A DNA stretch of 64,000 nt from Alphaproteobacteria bacterium (GTDB taxonomy: Bacteria > Pseudomonadota > Alphaproteobacteria > Rickettsiales > SXRF01): NCBI GenBank assembly GCA_025360605.1, contig JANYBV010000018.1, positions 124,001 through 188,000 of the forward strand. Reading direction: 5' to 3'. How positions within the stretch are numbered: position 1 is the stretch's first letter; each line of letters begins with the position of its first letter. Both the position numbers and the translations under genes were made by a program. Below are positions 18,340-27,418 of this stretch, in pieces. The notes beneath the pieces were generated by a model, which did not search any database, had not been told where the DNA came from, and saw nothing but the letters and a program-made list of their open reading frames with translations.

Positions 18340-19282
18340 CGCGCTTTTGTTCCTGTTCCGCTTTTTCGGCGGCGCTTGACGCCGTCTTTTTGAATTTGCT
18401 GACGACTTGCTGCAACACGAGGCAGGCTTCTTTTTCACGGCTGAGCGCGCTCAGCGACATTGCCAGTTTCAGGAGATTGTCAGCCGCTTTGGGGCCTTCG
18501 GGCATTGCTTCAAATCCCTGACGGAAAAAGTCAGCGGAATTTACATAATCACGGCGGATATAAAAGGTTTCGCCTTCCCAGTAAAACGCATTACCCACCA
18601 GCGGATCTTTAGGGTGCTTTTTGGTGAAGGTATCGAAGGCAGCAGCTGCTTCCTCATACTGTGTCTGGTTGAGCAGGCGGAAGGCGTAATTATAAAGTTC
18701 GCGCGGGGTGGAGAAGCTGGAAAGGTCTTCCTTGGCAGCCGGTTTTGCATCGGCAGGGGCTGGTTTCGCAGCAGCAGGTGTGGCGGGTTGCGTTGCAGGG
18801 GCAAGAGGTTTATCCAGCAGCGGCTTTACTGATCCTGAACCGGTGGCTTCCCCGAGCGTTGGCGAGGATGGCACTGCGGAAGGTGCAGTAGCAGCTCCCA
18901 GTGGCTTAGGTGCCGCGCCCTGCGCGTTCATTTCATTAAAGCGGAAATCAACATCGCGCTGCAGTTTATCAAAATTTTCCGAGAGTTTCCGGCTGCGGTT
19001 ATCGCTTTCTTCTACCTTACCGCGCAACTCACGCAGCTGGTCTTCGATACCGCTTAAGCGTACTTCCAGCTGCGCGGAGCCGCCGGCAGGCAGGTTGGCA
19101 TCACCACTACCGGCAGGTGTTCCATCTCTGGATATCTGGCGCTGGATGAGCATCATATCATGTTCAATGTGGCTTATGCGGTCGTTCGTCTGGCCATTAT
19201 CGGCGTTTTGCGGTGACGCACTGAAAGAGATGAGCGACACACCGGCGAACAGTATATAAGCGATTGAACGAGATGCTTTCAT
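18320..19282 (-). CDS. cpoB: Cell-division coordinator CpoB (YbgF), Tol-Pal associated
   Basis: CpoB links peptidoglycan synthesis with Tol-Pal constriction in the periplasm. A signal peptide spans about residues 1-23 (ending near ISFSASPQ). A coiled-coil trimerisation segment lies at about 35-125 (LSGIEDQLRELRGKVEESDN), followed by an Ala/Pro-rich linker to about 190, then TPR repeats beginning LYNYAFRLLNQTQYEEAAAAF. Length of 320 is normal. It follows pal, as in most proteobacteria, and its end overlaps tilS. Confidence 0.93.
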   Translation of the reverse strand: MKASRSIAYILFAGVSLISFSASPQNADNGQTNDRISHIEHDMMLIQRQISRDGTPAGSGDANLPAGGSAQLEVRLSGIEDQLRELRGKVEESDNRSRKLSENFDKLQRDVDFRFNEMNAQGAAPKPLGAATAPSAVPSSPTLGEATGSGSVKPLLDKPLAPATQPATPAAAKPAPADAKPAAKEDLSSFSTPRELYNYAFRLLNQTQYEEAAAAFDTFTKKHPKDPLVGNAFYWEGETFYIRRDYVNSADFFRQGFEAMPEGPKAADNLLKLAMSLSALSREKEACLVLQQVVSKFKKTASSAAEKAEQEQKRVGCHKG

Positions 19283-19362
19283 AAGGACTTAATCATAACG
19301 TATGGATAAAATTTTGCACTAAATTCGTATGGATATTTAAAAGCAAAAAGGATGCCAGATAC

Positions 19363-19398
19363 ACTTCGCCCCGCTACCGATAAGCAGCAGGGCGAAGT
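19363..19398 (-). other. Long perfect hairpin between pal and cpoB
   Basis: A 9-bp perfect stem (ACTTCGCCC at 19363-19371 with GGGCGAAGT at 19390-19398) encloses an 18-base loop that itself can pair GCT with AGC. It starts ten bases past the pal stop. The nearest T run is only five bases and about 13 bases downstream, so it may act as an mRNA stability or partial-termination element rather than a full terminator. Confidence 0.6.
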
Positions 19399-19408
19399 TT
19401 AGAACGTA

Positions 19409-19903
19409 TTACTGGTTGGTAAGTACAGTCACAGAGCGACGGTTCTGACCCCAAGCCGATTCATCCGAACCGATAACAGCTGGGCGTTCTTTGCCGTAGC
19501 TGATGGTGGAGATGCGGTTAGCAGCAATGCCAATGCCGGCAAGGTATTTCTTGGTAGCGGCTGCACGGCGTTCACCCAGAGCAAGGTTGTATTCGCGGGT
19601 GCCGCGTTCATCGCAATGACCTTCAACGGTCACATTGACGTTTGGATATTGTTTCAGCCAAGCAGCCTGACGGTCCAGCGTGTGCTGTGATTCAGCGTTC
19701 AGGGTTGAGCTGTCGAGTTCAAAGAACACGCGATCACCCACGTTCTGCGTCAGGTCTTCAGCGCTGCCTGGGCGCACTGGGCCGCCGTTAGCGGTTCCGC
19801 CTTGGCCGGATTTTCCGCCGCTGGAGCTGCTTGGGGTTGAGTCGCACGCTGCGAGCAGGAAAAGTGCAGAAACTACTGCGAGGGATTTAGCAAAAAAATT
19901 CAT
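19409..19903 (-). CDS. pal: Peptidoglycan-associated lipoprotein Pal
   Basis: Pal is an outer-membrane lipoprotein that binds peptidoglycan and TolB. The start is placed at 19903 because GGAG lies eight bases upstream and the product then begins with a lipoprotein signal MNFFAKSLAVVSALFLLAAC; the frame open to 19963 would add 20 residues that spoil it. The mature protein has a Ser/Gly-rich linker and an OmpA-like domain with FELDSSTLNAES, VEGHCDERGTREYN and LGERRAAATKKYL. About 164 residues, normal. Confidence 0.96.
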   Translation of the reverse strand: MNFFAKSLAVVSALFLLAACDSTPSSSSGGKSGQGGTANGGPVRPGSAEDLTQNVGDRVFFELDSSTLNAESQHTLDRQAAWLKQYPNVNVTVEGHCDERGTREYNLALGERRAAATKKYLAGIGIAANRISTISYGKERPAVIGSDESAWGQNRRSVTVLTNQ

Positions 19904-20067
19904 AAAAACAACTCCATAAGCCAATAAGTTCAACGTTACGCCGCTAGTATTTGAGCTACCCAAAAACGTTTAGTAACGCGTCCGGATATGCCGCATTTAA
20001 TAGCTATCCCGCTATCAAGTAGCGAAGCTGTGCTATAAATCAACGGCTAACTTAGGCACAGTAATGA

Positions 20068-20102
20068 TAAAAATACACCGTTGTGTTATAAAGGCAACAG
20101 TG
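20068..20102 (-). terminator. Terminator-like hairpin at the end of tolB
   Basis: On the minus strand CACTGTTG (20095-20102, inside the last tolB codons) can pair with CAACGGTG (20076-20083) with one G-T wobble, followed by TATTTTT. This could reduce read-through from tolB into pal, which would then need its own promoter in 19904-20067. Confidence 0.45.
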
Positions 20103-21420
20103 GTGACCATGCCGGATCGGAAGCGTTCTGCGGGGTGAGTACCTCGCGGAGGTTATATCCGGTCACGTCAATCGTGTACAAGCGCACATCACCCGAGTGC
20201 CCACCTGAAGATGGAAACTGGCGGTGGAATACGATTACACGGCCATTAGGTGACCAGCTTGGACCTTCATCCAGATAGCTTTCTGTCAGCAGGCGTTCAC
20301 CGCTGCCATCAGTGCGCATAACACCAATGTAAAAGCGTCCGCCGGACATTTTGGTAAAGGCGATCAGGTCACCGCGCGGCGACCAGACAGGGGTGCCGTA
20401 TTTACCATCTCCGAAACTGATGCGGTGAACGTTGCTGCCATCGGCATTCATCACATAAAGCTGTTGTGAGCCGCCGCGGTCAGAGTTGAACACAATCTGC
20501 CCGCCATCCGGCGCGTAGCTCGGTGAGGTGTCAATGGTGCCGCTGCCAGTGGTCAGCTTAATGAGGCGGCGGGTGCGCAGGTCCATTTTATAAATCTGGG
20601 TGCTGCCACCTTCGGCGATGGACATAATAATGGCGTTGCCGTCATTGGAGAAGCGCGGAGCAAACGACATTCCTTCGAAGGCACCGAGCGATTCCTCACG
20701 TCCGGTCTGCAAATCACGCAGGAACACGCGTGGCTGCTTGCCTGCGTAGGACATATAGAGGATTTCCTGTGAGTTGGGCGAGAAGCGCGGTGTCAGCACG
20801 AGATACTGGCCATCGGTGAGGAATTTATGGTTTTCACCGTCCTGATCCATGATCGCGAGGCGTTTGATACGTTTGAGATCAGGGCCGCTTTCGGACACAT
20901 ACACAATGCGCGAATCGAAATAGCCGTTTTCACCTGTCAGGCGTTTATATATTTCATCAGCTATGATGTGTGCAATACGGCGCCAGTTATTCTGGAAGGT
21001 GTTATATTCTTTTCCGGCGATTTGCTCTTCGCCGTAAATATCCCACAGGCGGAAGGACACGCGGATTTTATCACCGCCCTCGCTGGTAACGGCACCGGTG
21101 ACGAGGCCGGCAGCGTTGATTTGGCGCCAGTCAGCAAAACGCGGTACCGATGTGTTTACGGTCACCTGTTCAATGAAAGATTCCTTGGCAATGGGGCGAA
21201 AGAGGCCGGAGCGTTCAAGGTCAGCCGACACCACGCGCATAATTTCTGCACCTGTGCTGCTACCCGGAAGGTCAGGCAACGCAATCGGCACCGGCTCGAC
21301 ATTACCACGGGTGATGTCGATATGCAGCGGAGCTGCCTGAGCGGTAGCGCTGCCAAGTATGATGGCGGAGCCGAGTGTTATCAGCGAGAGAATACGATGA
21401 ATACTACGTGTAAATCGCAT
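20086..21420 (-). CDS. tolB: Tol-Pal system periplasmic beta-propeller TolB
   Basis: TolB is the periplasmic propeller that shuttles between Pal and TolA. The start at 21420 gives a signal peptide (MRFTRSIHRILSLITLGSAI, cleavage near TAQA-APLH) and has AAGG six bases upstream; 23 more codons are open upstream but hide the signal. The N-terminal domain holds ITRGNVEPVPIALPDL. Propeller blades follow from about residue 190, with repeated D-x-R-x-G and SPDG-type motifs (TDTSPSYAPDGGQIVFNSDR; WSPRGDLIAFTK). About 444 residues. Confidence 0.96.
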   Translation of the reverse strand: MRFTRSIHRILSLITLGSAIILGSATAQAAPLHIDITRGNVEPVPIALPDLPGSSTGAEIMRVVSADLERSGLFRPIAKESFIEQVTVNTSVPRFADWRQINAAGLVTGAVTSEGGDKIRVSFRLWDIYGEEQIAGKEYNTFQNNWRRIAHIIADEIYKRLTGENGYFDSRIVYVSESGPDLKRIKRLAIMDQDGENHKFLTDGQYLVLTPRFSPNSQEILYMSYAGKQPRVFLRDLQTGREESLGAFEGMSFAPRFSNDGNAIIMSIAEGGSTQIYKMDLRTRRLIKLTTGSGTIDTSPSYAPDGGQIVFNSDRGGSQQLYVMNADGSNVHRISFGDGKYGTPVWSPRGDLIAFTKMSGGRFYIGVMRTDGSGERLLTESYLDEGPSWSPNGRVIVFHRQFPSSGGHSGDVRLYTIDVTGYNLREVLTPQNASDPAWSPLLPL

Positions 21421-21501
21421 GTGTAGCCTTTCTGGTAATCGTGCGGTCATAATTTTTCTAAAGTAATTGGAGTCAACATCAGTACGCATAAATTTTCAAT
21501 A

Positions 21502-22362
21502 TCAATTCAACATATATTTTGGATCAAACCGTAATTCCATCGATCTCCATGTGTCGTATTTGGCCGGTGGCAAGTCTTTCAGAGGGCTGCACTGCTTGAC
21601 AGCACGAATGGCGCTATCAGCAGCCGTTCTGAAAAAACTATCGGTAGTGTAGCGCAAGCGGCTTTCATTTGCCAGTTCGACTTTAATGTAGGTGCCGTCG
21701 ACATTATATTCGGCGTTGAGGACAACGACGAGATTTTGCGCGTCCTTTGCTCCCGCAGGCACAGTCCAGCATTTTGCGATCTGGCTCATGATTGCATCTT
21801 TTTCGCTCATCGACATTGGCAGGTTAGGATTATATTGGTTAGAGATACTCTTGCTTGGCGAGGTGTCTTCTTTCTTTTCGTCTTTTTTCTTGTCCAGTTT
21901 GTCTGCCTGTGCGGTTTTCTGGACTGCTTTCAATACGGCGGCCAGATCGTCGGCTTCCTTTTTTTGTTTTTCTTTTTTCTTTTTTTCTTCTTTTTGTTTT
22001 TTAATTTCTTCCGCTTTTTCTTTCTCTTTTTGCAGCTCGGCGGGGCTTGGCTCTGGCGGTGGTGGTGGGGTGTTGTCGGCTGTTTTTACGGGTGGGGAAG
22101 GCTTTTTCTGTTCTGCTTTTTTCTCGTCAGGCTTTACCTCCTCAGCGGGAGCTTTGTCCGATGGTTTGATATTAGTGATGCCCGTAATCGGTAATATTTC
22201 GACACTTATGCTCACCGGTTCTTCCGGCGGTGGTGGTGAAAGGAACGAGGGTAGGCCAAGGATGGAAATGACAACAAAAAGCAGATGCAAGATCGCCGAT
22301 ACGGTGCGCCCCTTGCGCCGTTCACGATCATAGTAATGAGTGTTTTTAACCTTGGGAGACAA
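21502..22362 (-). CDS. tolA: Tol-Pal system protein TolA
   Basis: TolA spans the periplasm from the TolQR motor to Pal/TolB. A single membrane helix lies at about residues 21-43 (TVSAILHLLFVVISILGLPS). A Pro-rich stretch follows, then a Lys/Glu-rich helical arm (about 105-165, KEEKKKKEKQKKEADDLA). The C-terminal globular domain runs from about 190 with MSQIAKCWTVPAG and ends LRFDPKYM. The 286 residues make it shorter than E. coli TolA, as is usual in alphaproteobacteria. Confidence 0.92.
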   Translation of the reverse strand: MSPKVKNTHYYDRERRKGRTVSAILHLLFVVISILGLPSFLSPPPPEEPVSISVEILPITGITNIKPSDKAPAEEVKPDEKKAEQKKPSPPVKTADNTPPPPPEPSPAELQKEKEKAEEIKKQKEEKKKKEKQKKEADDLAAVLKAVQKTAQADKLDKKKDEKKEDTSPSKSISNQYNPNLPMSMSEKDAIMSQIAKCWTVPAGAKDAQNLVVVLNAEYNVDGTYIKVELANESRLRYTTDSFFRTAADSAIRAVKQCSPLKDLPPAKYDTWRSMELRFDPKYMLN

Positions 22363-22364
22363 GA

Positions 22365-22823
22365 TTATTTTCTCTTTTCCTCGCCACCGGCATTTCCAAC
22401 GTCCGTGATGAGGGCGACTTTGCTGAAGCCAGCGGCATTGACTTCGCCTACCACCGCCATAATCTTGCCATAGTCGATGTTTTTATCTCCACGGACAAAA
22501 ATACGGGTGTCTTTTTTCTCGCCTGTAATGGCTTTCAGTTTGGCTTGCAGCGCTTCGAGCGGAACTTCCTGTTTCTGCACAAACACCTTCCCATCTGCAG
22601 TAACGGAAATAGCTAACGGCTCATCCTGACCGCTGACGGGTGTTGACTTGGTTTGTGGCAGGTCGACAGAAACGCCCGTGGTCATCATCGGTGCGGCGAC
22701 CATGAAGATCACCAGCAACACCAGCATCACGTCGACCATCGGGGTGATGTTAATCTCGGAAAAAGGCTGCGCACGCGCCCTGCGCCGTTTGTTCTGGTTA
22801 TTATTTCCCATGCTGAGTGCCAT
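22365..22823 (-). CDS. tolR: Tol-Pal system protein TolR
   Basis: TolR pairs with TolQ in the proton-driven motor. The membrane helix at about residues 30-50 carries the essential Asp in MVDVMLVLLVIFMV. The periplasmic ExbD/TolR domain follows with DLPQTKSTPVSGQ and IFVRGDKNIDYGKIM. Length of 152 is normal. It is separated from tolA by 2 bases and from tolQ by 5, indicating one transcript. Confidence 0.96.
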   Translation of the reverse strand: MALSMGNNNQNKRRRARAQPFSEINITPMVDVMLVLLVIFMVAAPMMTTGVSVDLPQTKSTPVSGQDEPLAISVTADGKVFVQKQEVPLEALQAKLKAITGEKKDTRIFVRGDKNIDYGKIMAVVGEVNAAGFSKVALITDVGNAGGEEKRK

Positions 22824-22828
22824 TGGGG

Positions 22829-23581
22829 TTACCCTTCCAGCTGGCGTGACAGGATGGTATCAAACTCGGTGCTGAAATCTTCCAGCTTGTTGGAGAAACG
22901 TGCCAATTCGTTGGAAAATTTATTGTAGGCGATAACGGCAGGAATAGCGGCGAACAGGCCGATGGCCGTGGCAAACAGAGCCTCCGCGATACCGGGGGCA
23001 ACCGCCACCAGCGAGGTATTTTTGGAAGCGGCAATAGCATGGAAGCTGTTCATGATGCCCCACACCGTGCCGAACAGGCCGATGAACGGAGCCGATGAAC
23101 CGACAGTGGCCAGAAAGCCAAGGCCGCTTTCCACCTGTTCCAGTTCGCGGTTGCGCGATACCTGCATCACCTGAACGATACGCTCACGCAGGCTCATTTT
23201 GAGTCCGGCGGCAGGAGAGTTTCCGGTTTTGGAGCGGAACCATTCTTCCATAGCGGCCACGAAGATGATGGCCATCGGGTGGTTGGCGCGTTTTTTGGAT
23301 TTTTCATAAAATTTATCGAGGGCATCGCTCGACCAGAACTCATTTTCGAAGCGCTGTGCCTTGGCTTTCACATTGCGGAAGAGGTACCATTTTTCGACAA
23401 TGATCGCCCAGCACCAGAACGATGCCATGATGAGCAATATCATCACGAGTTTTACCACCCAGTCGGCCTGCATGAACATACCAACCATTGAAAAATCGTG
23501 CATCGATGCGGTACCTGCGAGGGTAGTGGAATCTACGCCCTGAACAGCGGTGTTAACTGCTGTTGAAACTGGATCTGCCAT
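22829..23581 (-). CDS. tolQ: Tol-Pal system proton channel TolQ
   Basis: TolQ is the three-helix inner-membrane motor subunit of the MotA/ExbB/TolQ family. Membrane segments lie at about residues 38-58, 150-172 and 188-210; the family motif TVWGIMNSFHAIA and EALFATAIGLFAAIPAVIAYN are clear. Length of 250 is normal. It follows ybgC by 29 bases. Confidence 0.96.
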   Translation of the reverse strand: MADPVSTAVNTAVQGVDSTTLAGTASMHDFSMVGMFMQADWVVKLVMILLIMASFWCWAIIVEKWYLFRNVKAKAQRFENEFWSSDALDKFYEKSKKRANHPMAIIFVAAMEEWFRSKTGNSPAAGLKMSLRERIVQVMQVSRNRELEQVESGLGFLATVGSSAPFIGLFGTVWGIMNSFHAIAASKNTSLVAVAPGIAEALFATAIGLFAAIPAVIAYNKFSNELARFSNKLEDFSTEFDTILSRQLEG

Positions 23582-23610
23582 TGGGTTACTTTCGCCTGAG
23601 TTGAACTGGG

Positions 23611-24021
23611 TTAGTGATTAAAAACTTTTAGCATTGCCTTGCGTACGAAATCGGGCAACTTCACCAGCTTGAGTTCGGCACCGACGACAACGAGTTTCAC
23701 CTCCATTGTCACCAGCTTTTCCTCACCTCGGCGGATGGTTTGCAGCAACTCCATACTGACTTTGTTTATATCGTGTAAACGTGTCTCTATTGTCAAGAGA
23801 TCATCAAGCATAGCTGGCTTTAAAAATTCGACAATGCATTTACGCACGACGAACCCGACATTATGTTCGCGCAGCAGGTCGGACTGGTCGATGCCCGAAA
23901 GCCGCAGAGCCTCGGTGCGGGCGCGTTCGGCAAAGCGTAGATAGTTGGCGTAATAGACGATACCGGCGGCATCGGTGTCTTCGTAATAAATACGGACGGG
24001 GAAAGTGTGGGTGCCTTTCAT
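23611..24021 (-). CDS. ybgC: Acyl-CoA thioesterase YbgC
   Basis: A hotdog-fold thioesterase linked to the tol operon throughout proteobacteria. The active-site motif YYEDTDAAGIVYYANYL holds the catalytic Asp, and RARTEALR follows as expected. The 136 residues are normal. It overlaps the J-protein gene upstream by four bases and precedes tolQ. In E. coli the family acts on acyl-CoA and associates with phospholipid-synthesis proteins; the physiological substrate here is unknown. Confidence 0.94.
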   Translation of the reverse strand: MKGTHTFPVRIYYEDTDAAGIVYYANYLRFAERARTEALRLSGIDQSDLLREHNVGFVVRKCIVEFLKPAMLDDLLTIETRLHDINKVSMELLQTIRRGEEKLVTMEVKLVVVGAELKLVKLPDFVRKAMLKVFNH

Positions 24022-24899
24022 AGGACGGGATTCAGCGGTGCAATGGTGAAAAGGGGTTGATAATATATGACAAAGTTTGACATAAGGTCAGGGTAATAAC
24101 GTGTGAGCGTGGTTAACAGCAATTGCGCACCAAAAAGCATCCACCCTCCGACGATGGATTCTTTTTCAAAGGACGCAACGACTATGCTTAGCATCCATAT
24201 CGAAAAAAGCCAGTGCCACTCGCTGTAAAAAGCCAGCCAGCACATAAAAAACCCAAAGCGCATGAATCCTGAAAAAAAGCCCTCAAGGCGGTACTCAAAT
24301 GAAAACTGAAGGCTGAACAGTTCCTGAAAACGGTCGTAATAGGCGGAGTTAACCACCAGCATCAATACAACAAACCATGCCACATTGTAGGGCCGTGAGC
24401 GCGGCTCTTCGATAAAATCCTGCAACTCGTCCTTAAACAGCACGACAAGGAATGTGATGACAAACGCGATTACACCAAGGAACGCCGCGCCTTGCAACAG
24501 GTTGCCACACACCAGCACCAGCGCATACAGCGCAAGGAACATCATGGTTATCAGGTGGATGCGGTCATCGTGGTCGCCGTTGATGATGCCGTCAAAGAGC
24601 TGGCTGAACAGGGAAGGCGGCTGCACCGGCACCACCACATCCTCGCCGCGGCGGTAATCGGGGTGGTAGTCATCATGGGTGGTGCGCGTAAAATCGTATG
24701 AAGCGCGAGAATGTTCTTTTTTTAAGACATCATACGCCTGCGTCAGCTGCCGGAATTGTGCGGCCGATTCGGCGTTGTCGGGATTATGGTCGGGATGAAA
24801 TTTCTGTGCTAGCTTGCGGTAGGCGCGCTTAATCTCTTTGGTGGAGGCAGAAGGAGTAACGCCCAGTAACGCATAGTGATCGGGGCGTTTGTTCTCCAT
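24018..24899 (-). CDS. Membrane-anchored J-domain protein
   Basis: The N-terminal 70 residues are a J domain: HYALLGVTPSASTKEIKRAY, the HPD tripeptide in KFHPDHNPDN, and FRQLTQAYDVLKKE. The rest, from about residue 105, is a hydrophobic domain with about five or six membrane segments. No zinc-finger or client-binding domain is seen, so it is a type III co-chaperone that would recruit DnaK to the inner membrane. ATG at 24899 forms TGATG with the upstream stop; a GTG one codon earlier is possible. It is coupled to ybgC downstream. The membrane domain is not one I recognise. Confidence 0.85.
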   Translation of the reverse strand: MENKRPDHYALLGVTPSASTKEIKRAYRKLAQKFHPDHNPDNAESAAQFRQLTQAYDVLKKEHSRASYDFTRTTHDDYHPDYRRGEDVVVPVQPPSLFSQLFDGIINGDHDDRIHLITMMFLALYALVLVCGNLLQGAAFLGVIAFVITFLVVLFKDELQDFIEEPRSRPYNVAWFVVLMLVVNSAYYDRFQELFSLQFSFEYRLEGFFSGFMRFGFFMCWLAFYSEWHWLFSIWMLSIVVASFEKESIVGGWMLFGAQLLLTTLTRYYPDLMSNFVIYYQPLFTIAPLNPVL

Positions 24900-25246
24900 C
24901 ACCCCTCAACGTCAAGCAATTCCGGAACTGCGGATTGTTCCAGCCAGAGCAGTGGCTCCATTTCGTCGATGGATTCCCAGTGTTTTTTAAATTGCTGGTG
25001 GAACACATCGATAGGATTTTGTGATTTGGCGGCCACGGCCTTCGAGCGTTCAAGGTCGCCTTTCATCAGGTAGACCAGATAATACTCGCCCTGAATCTGG
25101 TCGAGGAAGGCAGCTTCCAGCGTCACCGATTCGTTTTTCAGGCTTAAGAGCGCCTCGTTTTTTCGTGCGTTGATTTCATGCGCCCACTGCCGCGCTTTTT
25201 CGAGTGAATCGGGCTTTAACTTAATGCGTACGGCTTTAATCTGCAT
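24899..25246 (-). CDS. DUF6176-like small protein
   Basis: The 115 residues resemble the DUF6176 family: an N-terminal strand MQIKAVRIKLKPDSLEKARQ, a helix, then VTLEAAFLDQIQGEYYLVYL and a Trp-containing end. This is a compact ferredoxin-like alpha/beta pattern of unknown function. GGAG stands six bases before the ATG. It sits 2 bases after ruvB and its stop overlaps the next start, so it is co-transcribed between recombination and Tol genes. The family call is from memory of pattern only. Confidence 0.65.
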   Translation of the reverse strand: MQIKAVRIKLKPDSLEKARQWAHEINARKNEALLSLKNESVTLEAAFLDQIQGEYYLVYLMKGDLERSKAVAAKSQNPIDVFHQQFKKHWESIDEMEPLLWLEQSAVPELLDVEG

Positions 25247-25248
25247 GG

Positions 25249-26286
25249 TTACTCCTCCGTCATCATGTCAGTTTGCGGTTGGTATTGCGGAGATGGCAAG
25301 CCGAGATGGGCGAAACATCCCTGTGTCAGCATTCGTCCGCGTGGGGTACGCTGGATGAATCCGATTTGCAGCAAATAAGGTTCGATGGTTTCCTCGATTG
25401 CATCGCGCTGTTCGGACAGTCCGGCGGCAATGGTTTCCACGCCCACCGGCCCGCCCTGATAATGGTCGGCAATGTAGCGCAGATAACGGTGGTCGGCGGA
25501 ATCAAGGCCAAGCCCGTCCACCTCGAGGCGGCTGAGCGAATGGTCGGCCAGTTTTTTATCAATGATATTTTTTGAAGCCGCATGGGCAAAGTCGCGCACG
25601 CGGCGCAACAGCCGGATGGCAATACGCGGTGTCCCGCGTGAACGGCGGGCAATTTCGTGGGAGCCGTCGGGAGTAATTCCTATTTGCATCAGGGTGGCGG
25701 CGCGTTCGATGACTTTTTGCAGTTCGGGCGTTTCATAAAAACGTAAACGCAGCGGAATCCCGAAGCGGTCACGCAGCGGGCCGGTCAGCAGCCCGAGCCG
25801 TGTGGTTGCACCCACCAGCGTAAAGCGCGGCAGGTCAATACGCACGGTACGCGCAGCGGGGCCTTCCCCGATCATGAGGTCGAGTTTAAAATCTTCCATC
25901 GCCGGATAGAGGATTTCTTCAACGGTGGGATTGAGGCGGTGGATTTCATCCACGAACAATACATCACCTTGCTGTAAGTTGGTAAGAACCGCGGCTAAGT
26001 CACCGGCTTTGGTCAATATAGGGCCGGAGGTTGGGCGGAAGCCCACGCCCATTTCCTTGGCGATAATTTGTGCCAGCGTGGTTTTCCCGAGTCCGGGCGG
26101 GCCATAGAGAAGCACATGGTCCAGCGCATCCTCGCGCCCGCGTGCCGCGTTAATAAACACTTTCAGGTTGCCGCATACTTCCGGTTGTCCGGTAAAATCA
26201 TCAAACGACAATGGCCGGATGGCCTGTGTGTTCAGGTCTTCTTCGCTGGTAACAGGGTCAATGAGGCGGTCTTGCGCGTTCTCCAT
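25249..26286 (-). CDS. ruvB: Holliday junction branch-migration helicase RuvB
   Basis: RuvB is the hexameric AAA+ motor that drives branch migration with RuvA. Walker [15 protein letters not shown], Walker [12 protein letters not shown], sensor 1 [11 protein letters not shown] and the C-terminal winged helix ([22 protein letters not shown]) are all present. Length of 345 is normal. It follows ruvA by 2 bases. Confidence 0.98.
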   Translation of the reverse strand: MENAQDRLIDPVTSEEDLNTQAIRPLSFDDFTGQPEVCGNLKVFINAARGREDALDHVLLYGPPGLGKTTLAQIIAKEMGVGFRPTSGPILTKAGDLAAVLTNLQQGDVLFVDEIHRLNPTVEEILYPAMEDFKLDLMIGEGPAARTVRIDLPRFTLVGATTRLGLLTGPLRDRFGIPLRLRFYETPELQKVIERAATLMQIGITPDGSHEIARRSRGTPRIAIRLLRRVRDFAHAASKNIIDKKLADHSLSRLEVDGLGLDSADHRYLRYIADHYQGGPVGVETIAAGLSEQRDAIEETIEPYLLQIGFIQRTPRGRMLTQGCFAHLGLPSPQYQPQTDMMTEE

Positions 26287-26288
26287 CG

Positions 26289-26921
26289 TCAGGCACGCAC
26301 TAATTCTTTAAGGCTGAGTTTAATCAACTGGTCGATGCTTGGTACACCGCTGACATTCTGGCTGGCCTTCATGGTCGCGCCATATGCCTCGCTGCGTGAA
26401 TAGCCCAGATTCACCAGCGCTGAAATCGCATCTTCAATGGTATTATCGACGGGCTCGGCTTTTTTCTTCGGTGTCGCGGATACGTTGCCGGTAGCGATCT
26501 GGAAGGAAGACGTTGGCAGCTTGGCCACCTTGTCCTTGAGTTCGGTTACGATGCGTTCGGCCAGCTTTGGTCCTACGCCGCTGATGCGGCTGAAAGCGGC
26601 AGTATCTTTGGCCAAGATGGCGTGTGCAAGTTGTTCCGGCGTGTAGGCTCCTAATATGGTCAGCGCCATTTTATTACCGACACGCTGCACCGTGGCCAGC
26701 AGGTCAAACCAGTCACGTTCCACCGTATCGGGGAAGCCATAAAGATGAATGTGGTCTTCGCGCACATGGGTTTCGATCACCAGTTGTGCCGCTTCACCTT
26801 CGGCCGGCAGTGCCGCCAGCGTACGCGCGGAGCAAAACACCTGATAGCCTACTCCGCCGACATCAAGGATAACGTTGTCATCATCAATGCAATCCACTTT
26901 TCCGCGTAATTTTCCGATCAT
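26289..26921 (-). CDS. ruvA: Holliday junction DNA-binding protein RuvA
   Basis: RuvA binds the four-way junction and loads RuvB. It starts [13 protein letters not shown] (OB fold), has two helix-hairpin-helix motifs ([24 protein letters not shown]), a flexible linker, and a C-terminal UBA-like RuvB-contact domain ([15 protein letters not shown]). Length of 210 is normal. It overlaps ruvC by four bases. Confidence 0.98.
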   Translation of the reverse strand: MIGKLRGKVDCIDDDNVILDVGGVGYQVFCSARTLAALPAEGEAAQLVIETHVREDHIHLYGFPDTVERDWFDLLATVQRVGNKMALTILGAYTPEQLAHAILAKDTAAFSRISGVGPKLAERIVTELKDKVAKLPTSSFQIATGNVSATPKKKAEPVDNTIEDAISALVNLGYSRSEAYGATMKASQNVSGVPSIDQLIKLSLKELVRA

Positions 26922-27418
26922 GTGAGCGCCTTTGCCTTGAGTTGATGAAGCGTGCGGTGGTGTGCGTGGCAGATGGCAACAGCCAGCGCATCGGCCGAAT
27001 CAGCCTGTTTTGCATTGCTTGCTGGCAGCAGCATTTTTACCATCATGCCCACCTGTTTTTTATCGGCGTGTCCGACACCGACGACACTTTTCTTAACCAT
27101 AGTGGCACTATATTCAGAGACTGGCAAGCCTGACAAGGAAAGTGTTAACAGCAGTCCGCCGCGTGCTTGCCCAAGCTTCAATGTTGAGCTGCCGCTGACA
27201 TTGACGAAGGTCTCTTCGATGGCGGCTTCGTCGGGGTGGTAGAGGGTAATGGCCTGTTGCAGGCCGTCATAAAGCTGCTTGATACGTTCAGCGATCGGAC
27301 GCTCGCTGTCGGAAGCAATTGTACCACAGGCGATAAAGGAAAGCTGGTTGGCTTGCGCAGAAATAACCCCCCAGCCGGTGCGCTGCAATCCCGGATCGAC
27401 TCCGAGAATAACCGTCAT
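26918..27418 (-). CDS. ruvC: Holliday junction resolvase RuvC
   Basis: RuvC cuts Holliday junctions symmetrically. The RNase H-like fold begins ILGVDPGLQRTGWGVI with the first catalytic Asp. AAIEETFVN carries the catalytic Glu, and the C-terminal DSADALAVAICHAH has the last acidic residues. Length of 166 is normal. It overlaps yebC and ruvA by four bases each. Confidence 0.98.
   Translation of the reverse strand: MTVILGVDPGLQRTGWGVISAQANQLSFIACGTIASDSERPIAERIKQLYDGLQQAITLYHPDEAAIEETFVNVSGSSTLKLGQARGGLLLTLSLSGLPVSEYSATMVKKSVVGVGHADKKQVGMMVKMLLPASNAKQADSADALAVAICHAHHRTLHQLKAKALT

Noticed and set aside
21692-22333. Plus-strand frames rich in Phe, Ser and Cys
   Set aside because: Antisense of the Lys/Glu-rich tolA arm (AAA/GAA codons read as TTT/TTC).
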